Shown here: positions 43,193 through 64,000 of the stretch, in pieces | Layout of the letters: each line of letters starts with the position of its first letter | Numbering within the stretch: the stretch's first letter is position 1 | Source of the DNA: Epinephelus fuscoguttatus | Taxonomy: Eukaryota > Chordata > Actinopteri > Perciformes > Serranidae | Assembly (NCBI RefSeq): GCF_011397635.1 | Contig: NC_064760.1 | Coordinates: 31,391,856-31,455,855 of the forward strand | DNA length: 64,000 bases | Direction: 5' to 3' | The notes under the pieces: model-generated | The model's database searches: none | What the model saw: the letters and a program-made list of their open reading frames with translations, nothing else | Told to the model about the DNA's origin: nothing | Position numbers and translations under genes: made by a program

Positions 43193-43501
43193 ACCAAGAT
43201 GTGATTTGAGATTGAAAATATGAAAATAGCTCTATTTATTTTATTTATTGATTTATGTCCAATTGCATGTCAAATGTTTTTGTTTTTTTTTAAAATTTCT
43301 TTAAAGTTATTTCATGTAAGGTAATTACAAAACACAAGACACTTTCATATTCCTAGATTTTGCAGTTTATCTGTTTCATGCTGTACCTGTATACCTCTGT
43401 AGACTGTCTACTCCTGAGAATCCTTACACAGTTCATTCAGACAACTTACTGCATGTTTATGATTATGTTTTAAATACTCCATAAGGTCTCTGTACATTAA
43501 A
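43193..43501 (+). other. itk 3' UTR with ATTAAA signal
   Basis: AT-rich sequence after the itk stop codon. ATTAAA at 43496-43501 is a candidate polyadenylation signal about 305 bp downstream; no strong AATAAA occurs nearer on this strand. Confidence 0.4.
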
Positions 43502-44378
43502 TAGGTGAGACGGCTGTGTTGTTTAACTCACTGTTAGTTAAATGGATCCTTTGTCATTCTTGTCGTTTTAATTTTCAGGACTACAACAATGACAGCTTTC
43601 AAAATATGACCAAAAGTAGGTGTCACAAATTGTAGGATTTAATAATTCAGATTTTGAACACAGTTTGACCCCACATCTTTCCTTTGACAATTAGTCATTA
43701 CCTGTAAGCTTAAAAGGCAGCTGTAAAAAGCCTGTTTGCCTCTATATGGAGAATAGCATCTATAGCCAACTTAAATTCAGGTCATTTGCAATGGATTCCA
43801 ATTGTGTTTTCAGGCAGACATTATGAAAATGTCAAAAGAAACTGTTCAAACAACTGCTGCAACATAACCCATTCTGCTGCTGTTCAACTGTGTGCTCCAA
43901 AAGGTCATGGTTTTGGCATAATGTGGCTACAGATAGGTCAGCTTTCTTCAAAGTTACCACAAAAATGCAGTTTAGATGTGGTTACACATAACTGGAACTA
44001 TTGCTATCAACAAACTATTATTACTGGTACCAGTGTAGCAAGTGTGTGGGATTACAGCGTACCAGTTGAATAATCTGTTTCAGTCCGTCAGTCAAACAAG
44101 CAGGCATTCTGCTGTGTGGGTGTAGTGGCCAAAGATGGAACTACAAGGCATGCAATGCTCTCTGGTCCAAATATACCTACAATACACACTGTCCCAAAAT
44201 TTCTACAAGCACCAAGTCAGAGGTGGATTGAAATATCCATTACAAGAGAAAAAAATATGTTGAAGAAAATGTACTTATTCTAGCCTATTGTCATGAGGGC
44301 CAGCTGTCAGAAAAATTCAAAGCATAAGCCTGGTTCACAGGCGCATATGTAGTGGTAGGAAGATTTATAATTTTAGTC
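43502..44378. other. Intergenic DNA downstream of itk
   Basis: No exon or boundary-defined repeat was recognised. Confidence 0.45.
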
Positions 44379-44880
44379 TTAAAGGGACAATTCACTCCAA
44401 AATTAAAATAAAAATACTTCTTTTTTAAAAATATCATGGTTGGGTTACTCAAGATAATTCACAGACCTTGCTGTGAGCAGTTTCATGTGGGAACTATTTT
44501 CTGTCTGCCGAACCACACCCGCCAACTGTATCACCATGCAGATCGAAGCGTGAATCTACTCATGAATGAGAGGCTAATGCTCATGACAGTGCAAGATGTA
44601 AATAGTAATGGCATCATCCTCGACTGAGCTGTAACATTAGCTAGCTTAGTGGTGCTGGGTGACTTAGCAGTAGATGCACGCTTCCTCTTGCGCCATGATA
44701 CAGTTGGCGGGTGCAGTTCAGCAGAAAGAATATAGTTCCCACATGAAACTGCTCACGACAAGATCTGTGGATTATCTTGCTCATGATTTCTGGACAGAGA
44801 CATTACAGCTATGTTTTCTTAATGGTTTTTTGTGCTTTGAGCACCACACGCTGAGGGTCATCTAAATTAGTTCTTTTATG
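44379..44880. mobile_element. Second foldback element copy, downstream of itk
   Basis: It begins TTAAAGGGACAATTCACTCC and continues through GTTACTCAAGATAATTCACA, GAGCAGTTTCATGTGGGAAC and TATCACCATGCAGATCGAAG, then the mirrored arm (CACGCTTCC, GTTGGCGGGTG, ACATGAAACTGCTCACGACA) and GTGCTTTGAGCACCACACGC. This is the same family as 41273-42024. The right end is not found directly; related sequence resumes at 45578. Confidence 0.65.
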
Positions 44881-45577
44881 GAGAATGTGAAGGTATTTCA
44901 CTCTATGTTAACATTTAAGAACTCAGGGTTCCCTTTTCCCAAAGTCAATGGGTTGTTGGTTAGATGGCTCAAATAAGGTCTGCGGTTAACACAACCTTAA
45001 GATACTTTTATGTTTTGATCTATGATTTAAAATACATGGGTAAACACCTCACTTGTAAATTTTTAAGCGATTATGTGTTCTTAAAAAGGTGGTTGCTAAT
45101 GGGTGGCTAAATGTGCCTACAGAGCGTCATCATACTAAACGCAGCCTCGTTGCGGTGGTGACGCTTAAGTCATGCGTTAGATTTTTACTTCTGGTGATTG
45201 TATTTACACTTCAAAAATCATAAAAGTGTTTTTAATCTGTCAAGATTGTCTTGCTAAACAAAACCTGTAAGTGTCATAAACTGGGAACCAGGGCGATGCT
45301 ACATTACGCCTACAAGAAAACGTCATCCCTGCACCACTCTATTACCAAAGTGCATGTACTTAATCCAAATATCAGATAGTTTACAATGTCCAGCTATGTG
45401 AGTGGAGGTAGTGCATCAGGATCTGTATTCCAGCCTTGGGCTGTCAAGTCATGTGGGTCTTGATAATCATGCTTAGTTTGTCCAAATACCGTTCTTTGAC
45501 CACAAAAGCAGGCACAAGTAAAAAAGTGCATCCCTCACAAAATGGCGCCCCTGTCCAAAAAAATATACATATTGTAA
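44881..45577. other. Stretch between two parts of a foldback copy
   Basis: No exon recognised. It may be inserted DNA inside a foldback copy running from 44379 to about 46026, since sequence matching the terminal part of that family follows at 45578. Confidence 0.35.
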
Positions 45578-46026
45578 CATCAACATTATCTTCTCTATAT
45601 TCGAGACTAGGCAGACATCTTTATGCCACGTCTCTAGAACTCGTCAACTCACACCAAATGGTAAATGGATGGACCTGCACTTGTATTGCGCTTTTCTAGT
45701 CTTAGGACCAATCAAAGCGCTTTTTACTCTACAGGTCACATTCACACACATATTTAAACACTGATGACTGAGACTACCATACAAGGTGCCACTTGCTACT
45801 CAGTTTTTAACACACTCCCACATTGATGGAACAGCCATCGGGAGCAATTTGGAGTTCAGTATCTTGTTCAAGGATACTTTGACATGCTGGCTAGAGGAGC
45901 TGGGGATCGAACCACCAATATTCCAATACCACCGCAAAAACAATCTAGACTGACAAATAACACTGCACTTTGAAAATGAATTTGTTTTTTAAAATCTTGG
46001 TATTAAGCATTGTGTCGCCCACTTAA
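45578..46026. mobile_element. Foldback element end interrupted by another repeat
   Basis: Positions 45578-45658 read like the foldback family end (TTCTCTATATTCGAGACTAG, GCAGACATCT, GTCAACTCACACCAAA). The expected continuation AAAACAATCTAGACTGACAA is found only at about 45936, after about 277 bp of an unrelated repeat. The two flanks join correctly when the interior is ignored. Confidence 0.6.
45659..45935. mobile_element. Interspersed repeat nested in the foldback element
   Basis: The repeat starts TGGTAAATGGATGGACCTGC, continues ACTTGTATTGCGCTTTTCTA, and ends near GGGGATCGAACCACCAATAT and ACCACCGC. From memory it is a very common teleost repeat; class not assigned. An A-rich trinucleotide (AAA) at both borders could be part of a short target duplication. 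Confidence 0.6.
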
Positions 46027-46065
46027 AGGAACAGTTTGACAATTTACTTTAGAAAGGAGAAACAT

Positions 46066-46160
46066 TGTACAACCCCAATTCCAAAAAAGCTGGGACACTG
46101 TGTAAACTGTAAATAAAAACAAAATGCAATGACTTGCAGACATAAGACTAGAATGAAAAT
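46066..46160. repeat. Fragment of a common fish DNA-element repeat
   Basis: ACCCCAATTCCAAAAAAGCT followed by GGGACACTGTGTAAACTGTA and AATGCAATGACTTGCAGA matches from memory the end of an abundant fish repeat. Only one end is present. Confidence 0.45.
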
Positions 46161-46699
46161 AAAACAGTCAGTCAGCCAGCCAGCCACTTAACAAACAATG
46201 AAAACATCTTAATAGTAGCCTAATAATTGAACATGTGGGTAGCAAATGGGCCTCCAGTGCATGCATGATATCATTATACATTATATATTTATTTCACACA
46301 TTTGAAATGATCAAATATCTTTTTTTTAACAAACAAAATCACAAGCTTATTAAGAGTAAAATTTCAACTGGCCCTGTATGGCCCCAGACATCTTGCCACC
46401 AGGGGTCAGAGATGACTATTATTTAATTTTGCCTGGTTTCATAATACATTTGTTTTCTGTTTTAATTGTAACAGTATTATCTCTGACATATGGGCTATCT
46501 TAAAAAAAAAAAACATTTAAAGCATCAGACAAATAAACAAACAAGCAAAAGCAATACCACCATGAGCACCACAGATAGGCATTCACTATAGTTTCAGTGG
46601 CAGTAATATAAAGAGTATATTTTCACTTTCTTTCTGTCTTTTGAGGACAACACCCTTTGGGCTATTTCTTTCAAGTTCACTAGATGACACCTTCCCCTT

Positions 46700-46700
46700 A

Positions 46701-46769
<69 letters not shown>
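46700..46769. repeat. (CT)n-(CA)n compound microsatellite
   Basis: A (TC)n run at about 46700-46718 passes directly into a (CA)n run at 46719-46769. A smaller (CATA)n run lies at about 46842-46865. Confidence 0.9.
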
Positions 46770-46771
<2 letters not shown>

Positions 46772-46879
46772 AACACACTACTTTTAATATTTGTAATAAA
46801 GTGAAAATAGTGTACATTCTCCACTGGCACAAACTGAAATATACATACATACATACATACATACATTTAAAAAACGTAC

Positions 46880-47420
46880 TAGTGTGGGCTCAACATGTCG
46901 GGGCCCCTCATCATCACCCATCGCTCCGCTGTGACTGTCCCTTTAAGAAAATGCACTTGCAGCCATTTTCTGCTCTTTGTGTGGGGTGGATTAGCACTGG
47001 GTAGGTACGGGGCGAAACTAGAGCATCAATCGGCACAGAAGACGAGGGAAGAAAAAAGATCAGCAAACATTACATCGCCGTCGCACAACGCGACACCGGC
47101 CGCCCGCCTTTGGATATCGCCGGACGGGCATGCAATTGACAGGTATGTGGTAATGTAGCGATGGATGCAGCCGCAGCGCTAAAAATGAACGGGGCTGGTG
47201 ATGTGCGCTGGGTAGTGATGATGGCTGGAGACTGGGGGGCTGTTTTTTTTTTTTTTCCTTCCTCCTCTCACTGTGCATCACTCCCGTCACTTCTCTGCCC
47301 GTGCATTAATGAGATAATAAGGTTGATGGTTGGGGAAATCGGCCACCGTGAGCCGGATGAAGCGTCCCGGTTTTTCCGCGTATTATTCTGACACATGAAT
47401 GGGATCCCCGTTAGCTTGCA
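46880..47420 (+). promoter_or_regulatory. CpG-rich probable cyfip2 promoter region
   Basis: The most CpG-rich stretch upstream of cyfip2 (for example TACATCGCCGTCGCACAACG and CGGCCGCCCGCC), set in otherwise AT-rich DNA. It contains the proposed first exon. No TATA box was picked out. Its role is inferred from position and composition. Confidence 0.5.
46985..47142 (+). other. Probable non-coding exon 1 of cyfip2
   Basis: The stretch ends with a near-consensus donor, GACAG|GTATGT (GT at 47143-47144), and lies upstream of the coding exon, which has an acceptor 33 bp before its ATG. The 5' limit is an estimate. Confidence 0.45.
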
Positions 47421-48267
47421 TCGGCATCGTAGCTCTCACTGAGATGGGTGGGGTGAGGAGAGGGTTTCTGTGTAGCAAGTGCACTGATGAAAGATGGATC
47501 GCGGAGTAGCTGGGCGATTTTCTGACCTGATAACATCGTTTTCACCGTACAGAGAACAGAGATGTCTGCTGGGATAAGGAGGGGAGCGAATTCGATGCTC
47601 CAGCCGGCTCGATTTCACATCCCTGCTTTCACACTCTTTCATCATTTTGTGCCTTTTTCCTTCCCCTGTATCCCCCCCTTTGACCCATCCGACCAGCAGG
47701 GCACAGCATGTAAATGCATTAGAGACGTTTCCACAGCCATGATGGCAGACAGGCCTGTTACTGATGCACAAATGACAGGTTCACCTACTTCCGTTTCACA
47801 CCAAGGTCTGAACACTGCTCTTTCATCTCATGCTCAACTCTCTATTTAGATTCCTTATCGATCCTGTGATTATTATCGGCCCATCTAGTGACTTGCAGTA
47901 GAAATCTGACTGTGCTACTGTTGCAGACTCACTGAGTTGTAAATCTGTATGCCAGACCCTCACCACCGAGCAGTGATGTAATGACAGGCTGTGGATGCTC
48001 TGCTGCTGCTAATACTGATCCACACTAAATGAAAAACCCTCAGTACATTTCTAGTCAAGCCACTTTTTATTCACACAGCACCAATTCACAATTATTTCTT
48101 AAAGGGTTTTACAATCTGTGCAACATATGACACCCTCTTTCTGTAGACCTTTGGTTTTTGGTTAAACCTTTGGTTAAACCTTCAGCAACAGAGGAGGGAT
48201 TCATCTCCGAGAGCAGGACAGGCATGCAGTGAGGTGTTGTAGATGTGTAGATAACTGGTTGCTCATG

Positions 48268-48581
48268 GTGGAAGTTCTTCTCAATCTTTTTTCAGCCAAG
48301 GACCCCTTTACAAGCAAGAGTATACACGAGAGACCCCCAGTGTAGTATGTCTCTTAAAATAATTTGGTGTAGTCTATATTTATGCTTTTATAGTCTGAGT
48401 TATGTTAAAGAACAACATGAGAGAATAACTGTAGATTTGTTAGATTAGAATTAGAATGTAAGTAATCTATGAACTATTTTAGATTTAAAAATCAAATTAT
48501 TCATGTAGTCTTGATAATCTGATGAATCAGAAAGCTTTTCATGGACCCCTCTGGCAGAGCACCACTTTGAGAATCACTGGT
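48268..48581. mobile_element. Short inverted-repeat element, possibly hAT-like
   Basis: The left end includes GAAGTTCTTCTCAATCTTTT and the reverse complement of the right end includes CCAGTGATTCTCAAAGTGG, forming a short imperfect terminal inverted repeat around TTCTCAA. The interior includes GCCAAGGACCCCTTTACAAG. From memory this is a known non-autonomous fish repeat with hAT-like ends (CAG...TTCTCAA). Confidence 0.5.
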
Positions 48582-51566
48582 TTATGCCACTCAGCCTTGA
48601 GGTTATTTCCCGCAGTGATATCACTGTAATATCTGGTAGACTCATTCACTGATTAGTCGAGCGGTAGAAAATTATGAATCATAAACCAAGCAAACATGCC
48701 AAATAATCCCTTGTTTCCTGCTCCGTAATATGAGGATTTTCCTTCTTTCTCTGTTTTGTATCATTGTAAATGGAACGTCTTTAGGTTTTGGACAAAAAAA
48801 AGACATTTGAAGACTTCATGTTGAACTCTGACAAATCGTGACGGACATTTTGTGATAGTTTATAAATGATGGGAGGTTCGACTCCTTTAACTGACTTGAG
48901 TTTATGTGAGTCGCTCACTAAAGAGAGTCAGGTTGTCTAGTCAAGTAAGTAACCAGATCAGCTTGGTAAACACCCACTAGCCCCAGCACCCATAGAGCAT
49001 GCACACCAGAGACCGGGCAAGCTGGCTAACTCATGGTTATCCCTCCACCAACTTGAATGGAGATAAAATAATTTAACCGTGCGGCTCTTCTAGACTTTGC
49101 AAATGTTATCGGACCAATGGATCAATTCTAATCGTGAAACGAGTCATTTCACTAGGTTTGTGGCACTTAAAAACTTGCATCCTCCATTTTACTGCTTCCA
49201 TAATTTGTGCGAGACAAATTATTTTTTGGCCCCTGTTGGACCGGGAAGCTATCAGAGCTTACAGACTGTTGGATTTCATGACCAAGCAGAACTGAGGCTT
49301 CAGCGGGGTCAAGGTATAAGGATACTAGGATATTTAAAAATTCCAAAAGTATGATTTTCGACGCTGTCAAAAATACAGGCACTCCTCTTTCTTTTAAACT
49401 GAGGTCAGTCTCAGCTGGTGGAACATGGAGTTAAGCTGAGACAAATGGCGACTGCGAGTGGTGGGGATAAAGTTACAGGACTGGTAAGAAACCAGCCAGC
49501 AATGGCGGAGAGAGACAGCAGAGAAAAACAGCGGTAGAGACAGTTCGCACTTGCTAGAAGCAGGTTGGAGGGGTAAAGCCGTTAAAGAGTTAGTGAACAT
49601 TAGGACTTGTCACTCCCGTGTCAGTAATAAGAGTCATTTGTTTCGAACAATTGATTCATGACTTGCATAGCACTACACTTTATATAGACAGTTATTCAAT
49701 AATGAAAATAAGCAGTGTTATCAGCCCTTGTTATATCTCCATAATACTGCTATTGGAATTAGTTTTGTTGTAACATCTGTTAAGTATTTTTGGAGTTATA
49801 TTGTACCATAATACAAAGTTTAGAATAGCTACTTCCTCATGAGCAGCCATTAGCAGCTGGTGGTATTGTTGCTGTTTTTGGTTGAGTAAATTCAGAGACA
49901 AAGCCAGAGAGACAAAGGCCTGTAGACATAAATAACCAAGCAGCCAAAGAAAAGAGAAGTAGAGGTAAACAGTGCAAGCTGAATTCTGCATGCTATCATA
50001 AGTACCACAAATCTATGAAGAAACTTTGATTAAAAACCTAAAAGAGTGTTTTGCGAATTCAAGGGTTGGTAATGTTAGTTTAGATTTTTGTTTACCATCT
50101 TCTCTACCTGTGTGAAGCTTGGTTATGTGAGCCATGCTTGTGTTCCCCCCCTCCATTGCATATTCATGTGACGGTCATTGTTGTTGGTCTAAAAGGAGAG
50201 TGTGACATCATTGGGATCATGAGACGACAGCAGTTTTGCGGCGCTGGTCTTTGAAATGACAATCAGTGTGTCGAATACCTCAGCTAGCCAGCATCCCGCA
50301 CGTCATGACACACTGTAGACTGCACAGATGCTGCTGGAACACACATGTGACCGTTGTATGTGTTGGTCAGTGAACGTGTCGTAAGTGATCATGTGGGTGC
50401 CCGTGTCTAAACGCTCCTTTTTCCACGCTTATCGCATCTCATCTTATTGTGAGGATGAATATATATTACAAAGCTAGCCTTGGGGGGGAGATCCCATTGA
50501 GTGGTGTGACCCTGGAGTTGACACACTTTCTCTCTCTGTCTTTCTCTCAGGCAAGATGTATTACACACACGCCTAGCAGCACATACTAGTCATGCTTTTC
50601 TTCCACAAATGCTGCTTTTTTCGCCATTTTGGTACTTTTCCTACTCTGCTTCATTCCCATTCTTCTTTTTCGTTGCAACATTTTGAGCGCTTCCTCAAAC
50701 CCCTTGGATCCTCGTGGTTAAGTGTTGTCATGAGGAGATCCGACCCAAGCTCATTATGTATAGTGGCTTTAGTTATAATGTCAGGAATAGCCAGGGGGAG
50801 TTTTGCTATGCATATCATAGACGTTCAAGTCCAACAACTGTATGGGATGTCTAAAAAGAAATGCCTTGTGTGGTCTCATTTGGTCGTTCCGGTGTAAAGC
50901 AGGCCTACAGCTAGGTTACTAAGTGTCCAGAAGGGAATGAAGGGGCCCTTTGCTTTGTAAAGATGCACACACACAGACACACCAACTGTTGAACAGAGTC
51001 GGGTACAGGGTGGGAAAGTTTATTCAGCCAACCCAGGCTTCAGTCCCCGTCTGTATTCCCAAGCACAGATGGGAGTTTAGTTGCACTGAGTATGTTTGTC
51101 TGCGTGACAGAACCCCTTGTAGCGAGCTGCATGTTTCATTTTCTATAAGATGAACAGTTAAAAATAACCGTGAATGTGTGTGAATCCAGGTTGTAAACAC
51201 GGCAGTGGAAAGAATACAGGAAAAAAACGTTTTTCATTTTTAACTTAAACATCACGGTGTTGCAGCAGCACAGGGATTAAGTCTTCATCAGTGTACATTG
51301 GTATCATTTAAAATCTGCTGGTCCTCTTTTAATGTTTTAATGTTCGTACTTGCAGTGTATCAAAATTAGTCACGTCTTCATTGTTACACAGACTACTGAG
51401 GATTAAGGACTACAACTCCCAGCACGTCAGTGGTATTATGTCCTAAAGAATTTGACAGTATCAGTCAGGCTATGCACATAATGGCAGAACAGGAGACAGA
51501 ACAACACACAGATTTGACAGAAGACTCCAGTAGACCTCACTATAAGGTCTACACTATCACTATGGG

Positions 51567-51692
51567 GCGGCAGTAGCTCAGTCTTGCGCCTGTCATGGGC
51601 AGCCCACGCTGACATCTCTCCACTGTGTGTAATTGACAACAGAGTGAAAAACTGAATTTCCCCTCGGGGATTAATAAAGTATATTAAAAATA
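51567..51692 (+). mobile_element. Family B SINE with internal deletion
   Basis: The head (GCGGCAGTAGCTCAGTC) is joined directly to the 3' part (GTCATGGGCAGCCCACGCTG, ACATCTCTCCACTGTGTGTA, AATTTCCCCTCGGGGATTAA, TAAAGT tail). Compared with the copy at 23826-24098, about 150 bp of the middle are missing, while a 3' tail lost there is kept here. Confidence 0.65.
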
Positions 51693-53189
51693 AATATAAA
51701 AATAAACAAACCTTATTACCATCTATATGTCTGTGCCAGTACACTGAGGTGTCGTTCACTGATGCATCATTACAGGTTTGATGACTAAGCCATCTGTCTC
51801 AAGACTGGTGGTTTACCTCATGCAAATATAGCCTCTTGGTATGTTAACTATAACAGTTTGATGTGACAGGAAACTCCACCCTCCTTCTCTTCATGCCGTT
51901 TGTGATCGTATAGTTTCAGTGTACCTGCACATGTGCAGTGGGCATTATTAACAACGTGTCTCTTTGGCTGTAGGTGTTGGTCTACGTGTTTTATAACGTC
52001 TTTGTCATTGTGATTGCGATCAATTTTGTGTAAATATTTGAAAGTACATAATGATATTGCACACTGACTGCGTCAAAATACAGCTGCTTCGACATATACA
52101 TGTGTTGACTGCCGCTTGAGTGTCATATTACTATGTAAGGAAGTAGATAGGTTGCCTATTTGTTTATTTGATCCTGTCTGTGGCTAACTTCCAGGACGAA
52201 TAAAAAAAACTTTTTGACTATAAGATCTCACAACCCAGCTTTATTCTTATTGAATCTGAAATGACTGTATTCATTATCAATTTTACAACTTGATGCAGCA
52301 CTTTACTTTCTTTTATTGCAAGCTCATTGTCTACCTTGAGAAGAGAGACAGCCACATTTAATTTTATCTGCCTCTTTTCTCTTTGTTGTTTGGCCCCTGG
52401 CCCTCTCAGCTCTGGCTGTGCTCTCTCTGGCTGTGAATATTAAGCTGATTATCGGTCCTGTCAGCCCTGTCTGCCAGGTCAGACGTAAAACACACATTTC
52501 TGAGAGGCACATGATACACGGGTGGGCGCATACACACTGCTTTGGCTGGGTTGGTGTTTTATAATAAGGAAGAGGGTACGGCAATGGCAGTATTGTTTCA
52601 AGGGGGTCTAGTCATTTATTCCAAGGTGAGATCAGACGGAAGACAGTCATAATAGCTGTGGATTTTTAAGCAGTATGCATGGAGTCTATGTACATTGTGT
52701 GTTCATGTATATCACTTAATCTCAATTTTATTTCAAATACAAAATATCAGCTAGCCTAAAGCTTCTGTGAAAACACATTTGCCAGTGGATCTATTGCCTG
52801 TGCAAGATAGCACATTTTGTGTTTGTCAAAAGTCATTCAGTGCTAGATCGTTCTGTGCCTCTCTCAGATCAATAAGATCTCTAGGTCTCAGCATTTCAAG
52901 AATGATATGCTTATATGCCTCTAGTTAAATGAAAAGGAAGCAGTGAGGGGCCCCTGCCCTTTGTCTCTCCTGAGCGTGAGTCTGGAGAGGATACAGGTGC
53001 AGGGTGAAAACACAGACATACTGCAGAGTGCACCGCAAGGCCAGACAGGGTTTCATAAGAGGAAGTGGAGTCTAAAACGCGTCAATAGAATAATGGGTGT
53101 ATTTGCATCAATTGACTGTAGCAGATATAAATATTGATATGTCAACTTGTTACTCCTGCTTCCAGTGGAACATCACCCATTTGTCAATT

Positions 53190-54570
53190 ACAATTTAGCA
53201 AACTATTTTAATAGATAATCCATGACTTTTAGGTATATATTTTAAATATTTATCCATTACTTTTAGGTAACTGTTTAGCTACCTGTTTTTAACACATTAT
53301 TTATTACTTTTAGTTATTTATTTTAATTGTTTATCCTTGACTTAGAGCTAACAATTTAGCTAAATATTTCAACAGATTATCCATTGCTTTAAGTCATCTA
53401 TTTTAAATATCTATCCATTATTTTTAGGTGTAACAATTGTTTTCCCATACTTTTTGCCCATTACTTTAATCTATTTCAATCACCCATAACTTTAAGTCAT
53501 CTTTGACAGTTGGAATTTGACAGTTTTACCATTACTTTTAGCTAACGGTTTAGCTACCTGCTTTTAACTCATTTATTTTTAATTACTTATCCTTTACATT
53601 GAGCTAACAATTTAACTACTTCAGTCATTTCCCCGTAAATTTAAGTATTCTGACAGTTTTACCATTACTTTTAGCTGGCTAAGTTAACTATCTCAACCGT
53701 TTTCCTATACCTATAGCTAACGTTTTAGCTACCCATTTTAACATATTATCTATTGCAGTATTTTTAGTAAACTACTTAAACTGTTTATCCTTTACTTTGA
53801 GCTAACAATTTAGCTAACTATTTTAAGATTATCCATTTATTTTAGTCATCTATTTTTAAATATTTATCCGTTACTTTTAGCTACCACAACTGTTTTTCCA
53901 TTACTTTAAGCTAACTATTTCAATCATTTTCCCATAACTTTTTATCCATTACTTTTAGCTAACGGTTTAGCTACCTGCTTTTAACTCATTATCTAGGCTA
54001 TTTTTTGAAGTTATCTATTTTAATTGTTTATCCTCAACTTTGAGCTAACAATTTAGCTAACTATTTCAGTCATTTTCCTTTAACTTAAAGTCATCTACTT
54101 TTACAGTTTTACCATTATGTTTAGCTAACGTTTTAGCTACCTTTTTTAACACAGTATCTCTTACTTTTAGTTTCTCCCCCAACTATTTGTCCTTTACTTT
54201 AAGCTAATGATTTAGCTAACTCTTTCAAAATTATCCATTACTTTGAGTCATTAAAAATATTTATCCATTGCCTTTAGTTAGTTTGGTTAGTTTTAGCATT
54301 GCTTTTTACTTTTACTTTTCTATCAAAATGGTTTTTCCATTACTTTTCGCTAATTGTTTTAACCATTCATCCATTAACATTACTTTAAGCTAAATATTTC
54401 AGTCATTTCTCCGTAACTTTTAGTCATATATTTTGACAGTTTTACAATTACTTTTAGCTCGCTAAGTTAACTATCAAGACCATTTTCCCATTACTCTTTA
54501 GCTAATAATTTCAACTGTGTTCTGTTACTTTCAGCTAACGGTTTAGCTAACGATGTAAACAGATTATCCA
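53190..54570. repeat. Degenerate AT-rich higher-order tandem repeat
   Basis: About 1.4 kb built from variants of short blocks such as CCATTACTTTTAGCTAAC, TTTAGCTACCTG, GAGCTAACAATTTAGCTAA, TATTTTAAATATTTATCC and TCATTTTCCC. A larger order is visible: AACGGTTTAGCTACC-type blocks near 53544, 53717, 53961 and 54126, and GAGCTAACAATTTAGCTAA-type blocks near 53601, 53800, 54043 and 54201, giving paired spacings of about 243 and then about 160-165 bp. No coding capacity. Confidence 0.75.
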
Positions 54571-54917
54571 TTACCATACTTTTAGATATCTATTCCAGCT
54601 TCTCTGTTTGATTGATAATTATTTTAAATGCATTCTCAGTTGGTGTATAGTGTTCAGCTGTTCTGACTCACTCAAATTATATGTTTATTTAACCAAATCA
54701 CATTCTCTATTTGATCAAATCTACTACACAATCTTTCCACATCCCCCTGAGCAACTGCAGAACAACCCCTTGGAGTACAAGTACCCCTGTTTGCATATTC
54801 AGCCCCATGTCGCATCCTCTGACATTCTCTAATAGAGTCTCTTTTGCGACCTTATCTCAGTCATACCCTCATTCTCTTTTTCTCTGTTTCTCTCAGACTG
54901 GGGTGTTGTGTGAGTGA

Positions 54918-63965
<9,048 letters not shown>

Positions 63966-64000
63966 TAGAATATACAACACCAATTTTTTTGCCATCTAAA

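Larger units (their letters stand above)
47143..54896. other. Proposed cyfip2 intron 1
   Basis: A 7.75-kb stretch between the proposed non-coding exon and the first coding exon. It contains an inverted-repeat element at 48268-48581, a deleted family B SINE at 51567-51692 and a degenerate tandem repeat at 53190-54570. The rest shows no exon or RNA gene I can support. Confidence 0.5.

Noticed and set aside
52324-52584. 86-aa minus-strand open frame in cyfip2 intron 1
   Set aside because: No conserved motif and no matching splice sites.

Overview
The window is a gene-dense stretch of a teleost fish nuclear genome, probably a percomorph (inference). The evidence is vertebrate split genes with GT-AG introns, abundant (CA)n/(GT)n microsatellites, tRNA-derived SINEs and many small inverted-repeat DNA elements of kinds common in fish. 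No prokaryotic system, CRISPR array, rRNA gene or tRNA gene was found.

Layout. Positions 1-16354 hold no host coding gene I recognise; they contain repeats and transposon remnants, and end with the 3' UTR side of a minus-strand gene. Positions 16355-28390 (minus) encode a complete 12-exon LONRF family gene: RING, TPR, second RING and Lon N-terminal domain, 595 aa, closest from memory to LONRF1 (lonrf1l). Positions 30362-31126 (minus) hold the single coding exon of med7 (254 aa), with a likely non-coding first exon and a CCAAT/ETS promoter near 32.5-32.74 kb. Positions 35220-43192 (plus) encode a complete 17-exon itk, a Tec-family tyrosine kinase of 617 aa. Positions 54930-63909 (plus) hold the first 23 coding exons (968 complete codons) of cyfip2, which runs off the right edge; a likely non-coding first exon lies at about 47.0-47.14 kb.

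The order med7 - itk - cyfip2, with med7 on the opposite strand, matches human 5q33 as I remember it. The four proteins are not a pathway: LONRF is a putative ubiquitin ligase, MED7 a Mediator subunit, ITK a T-cell receptor kinase and CYFIP2 a WAVE-complex subunit. ITK and CYFIP2 both feed actin and T-cell signalling.

Most notable observations: (1) the CYFIP2 position that mammals recode by A-to-I editing (human K320E) is encoded in the DNA as glutamate; (2) ITK lacks two residues prominent in the human enzyme, SH3 tyrosine 180 (Gln here) and cysteine 442 (Ala here); (3) itk introns carry foldback and nested inverted-repeat elements, one ending 23 bp before an exon; (4) cyfip2 intron 1 holds a degenerate higher-order repeat of about 1.4 kb; (5) several mobile elements have readable boundaries, including a SINE with a perfect 17-bp target-site duplication. 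Exon boundaries were set by hand from splice sites, reading-frame phase and remembered human orthologues; no database search was run.
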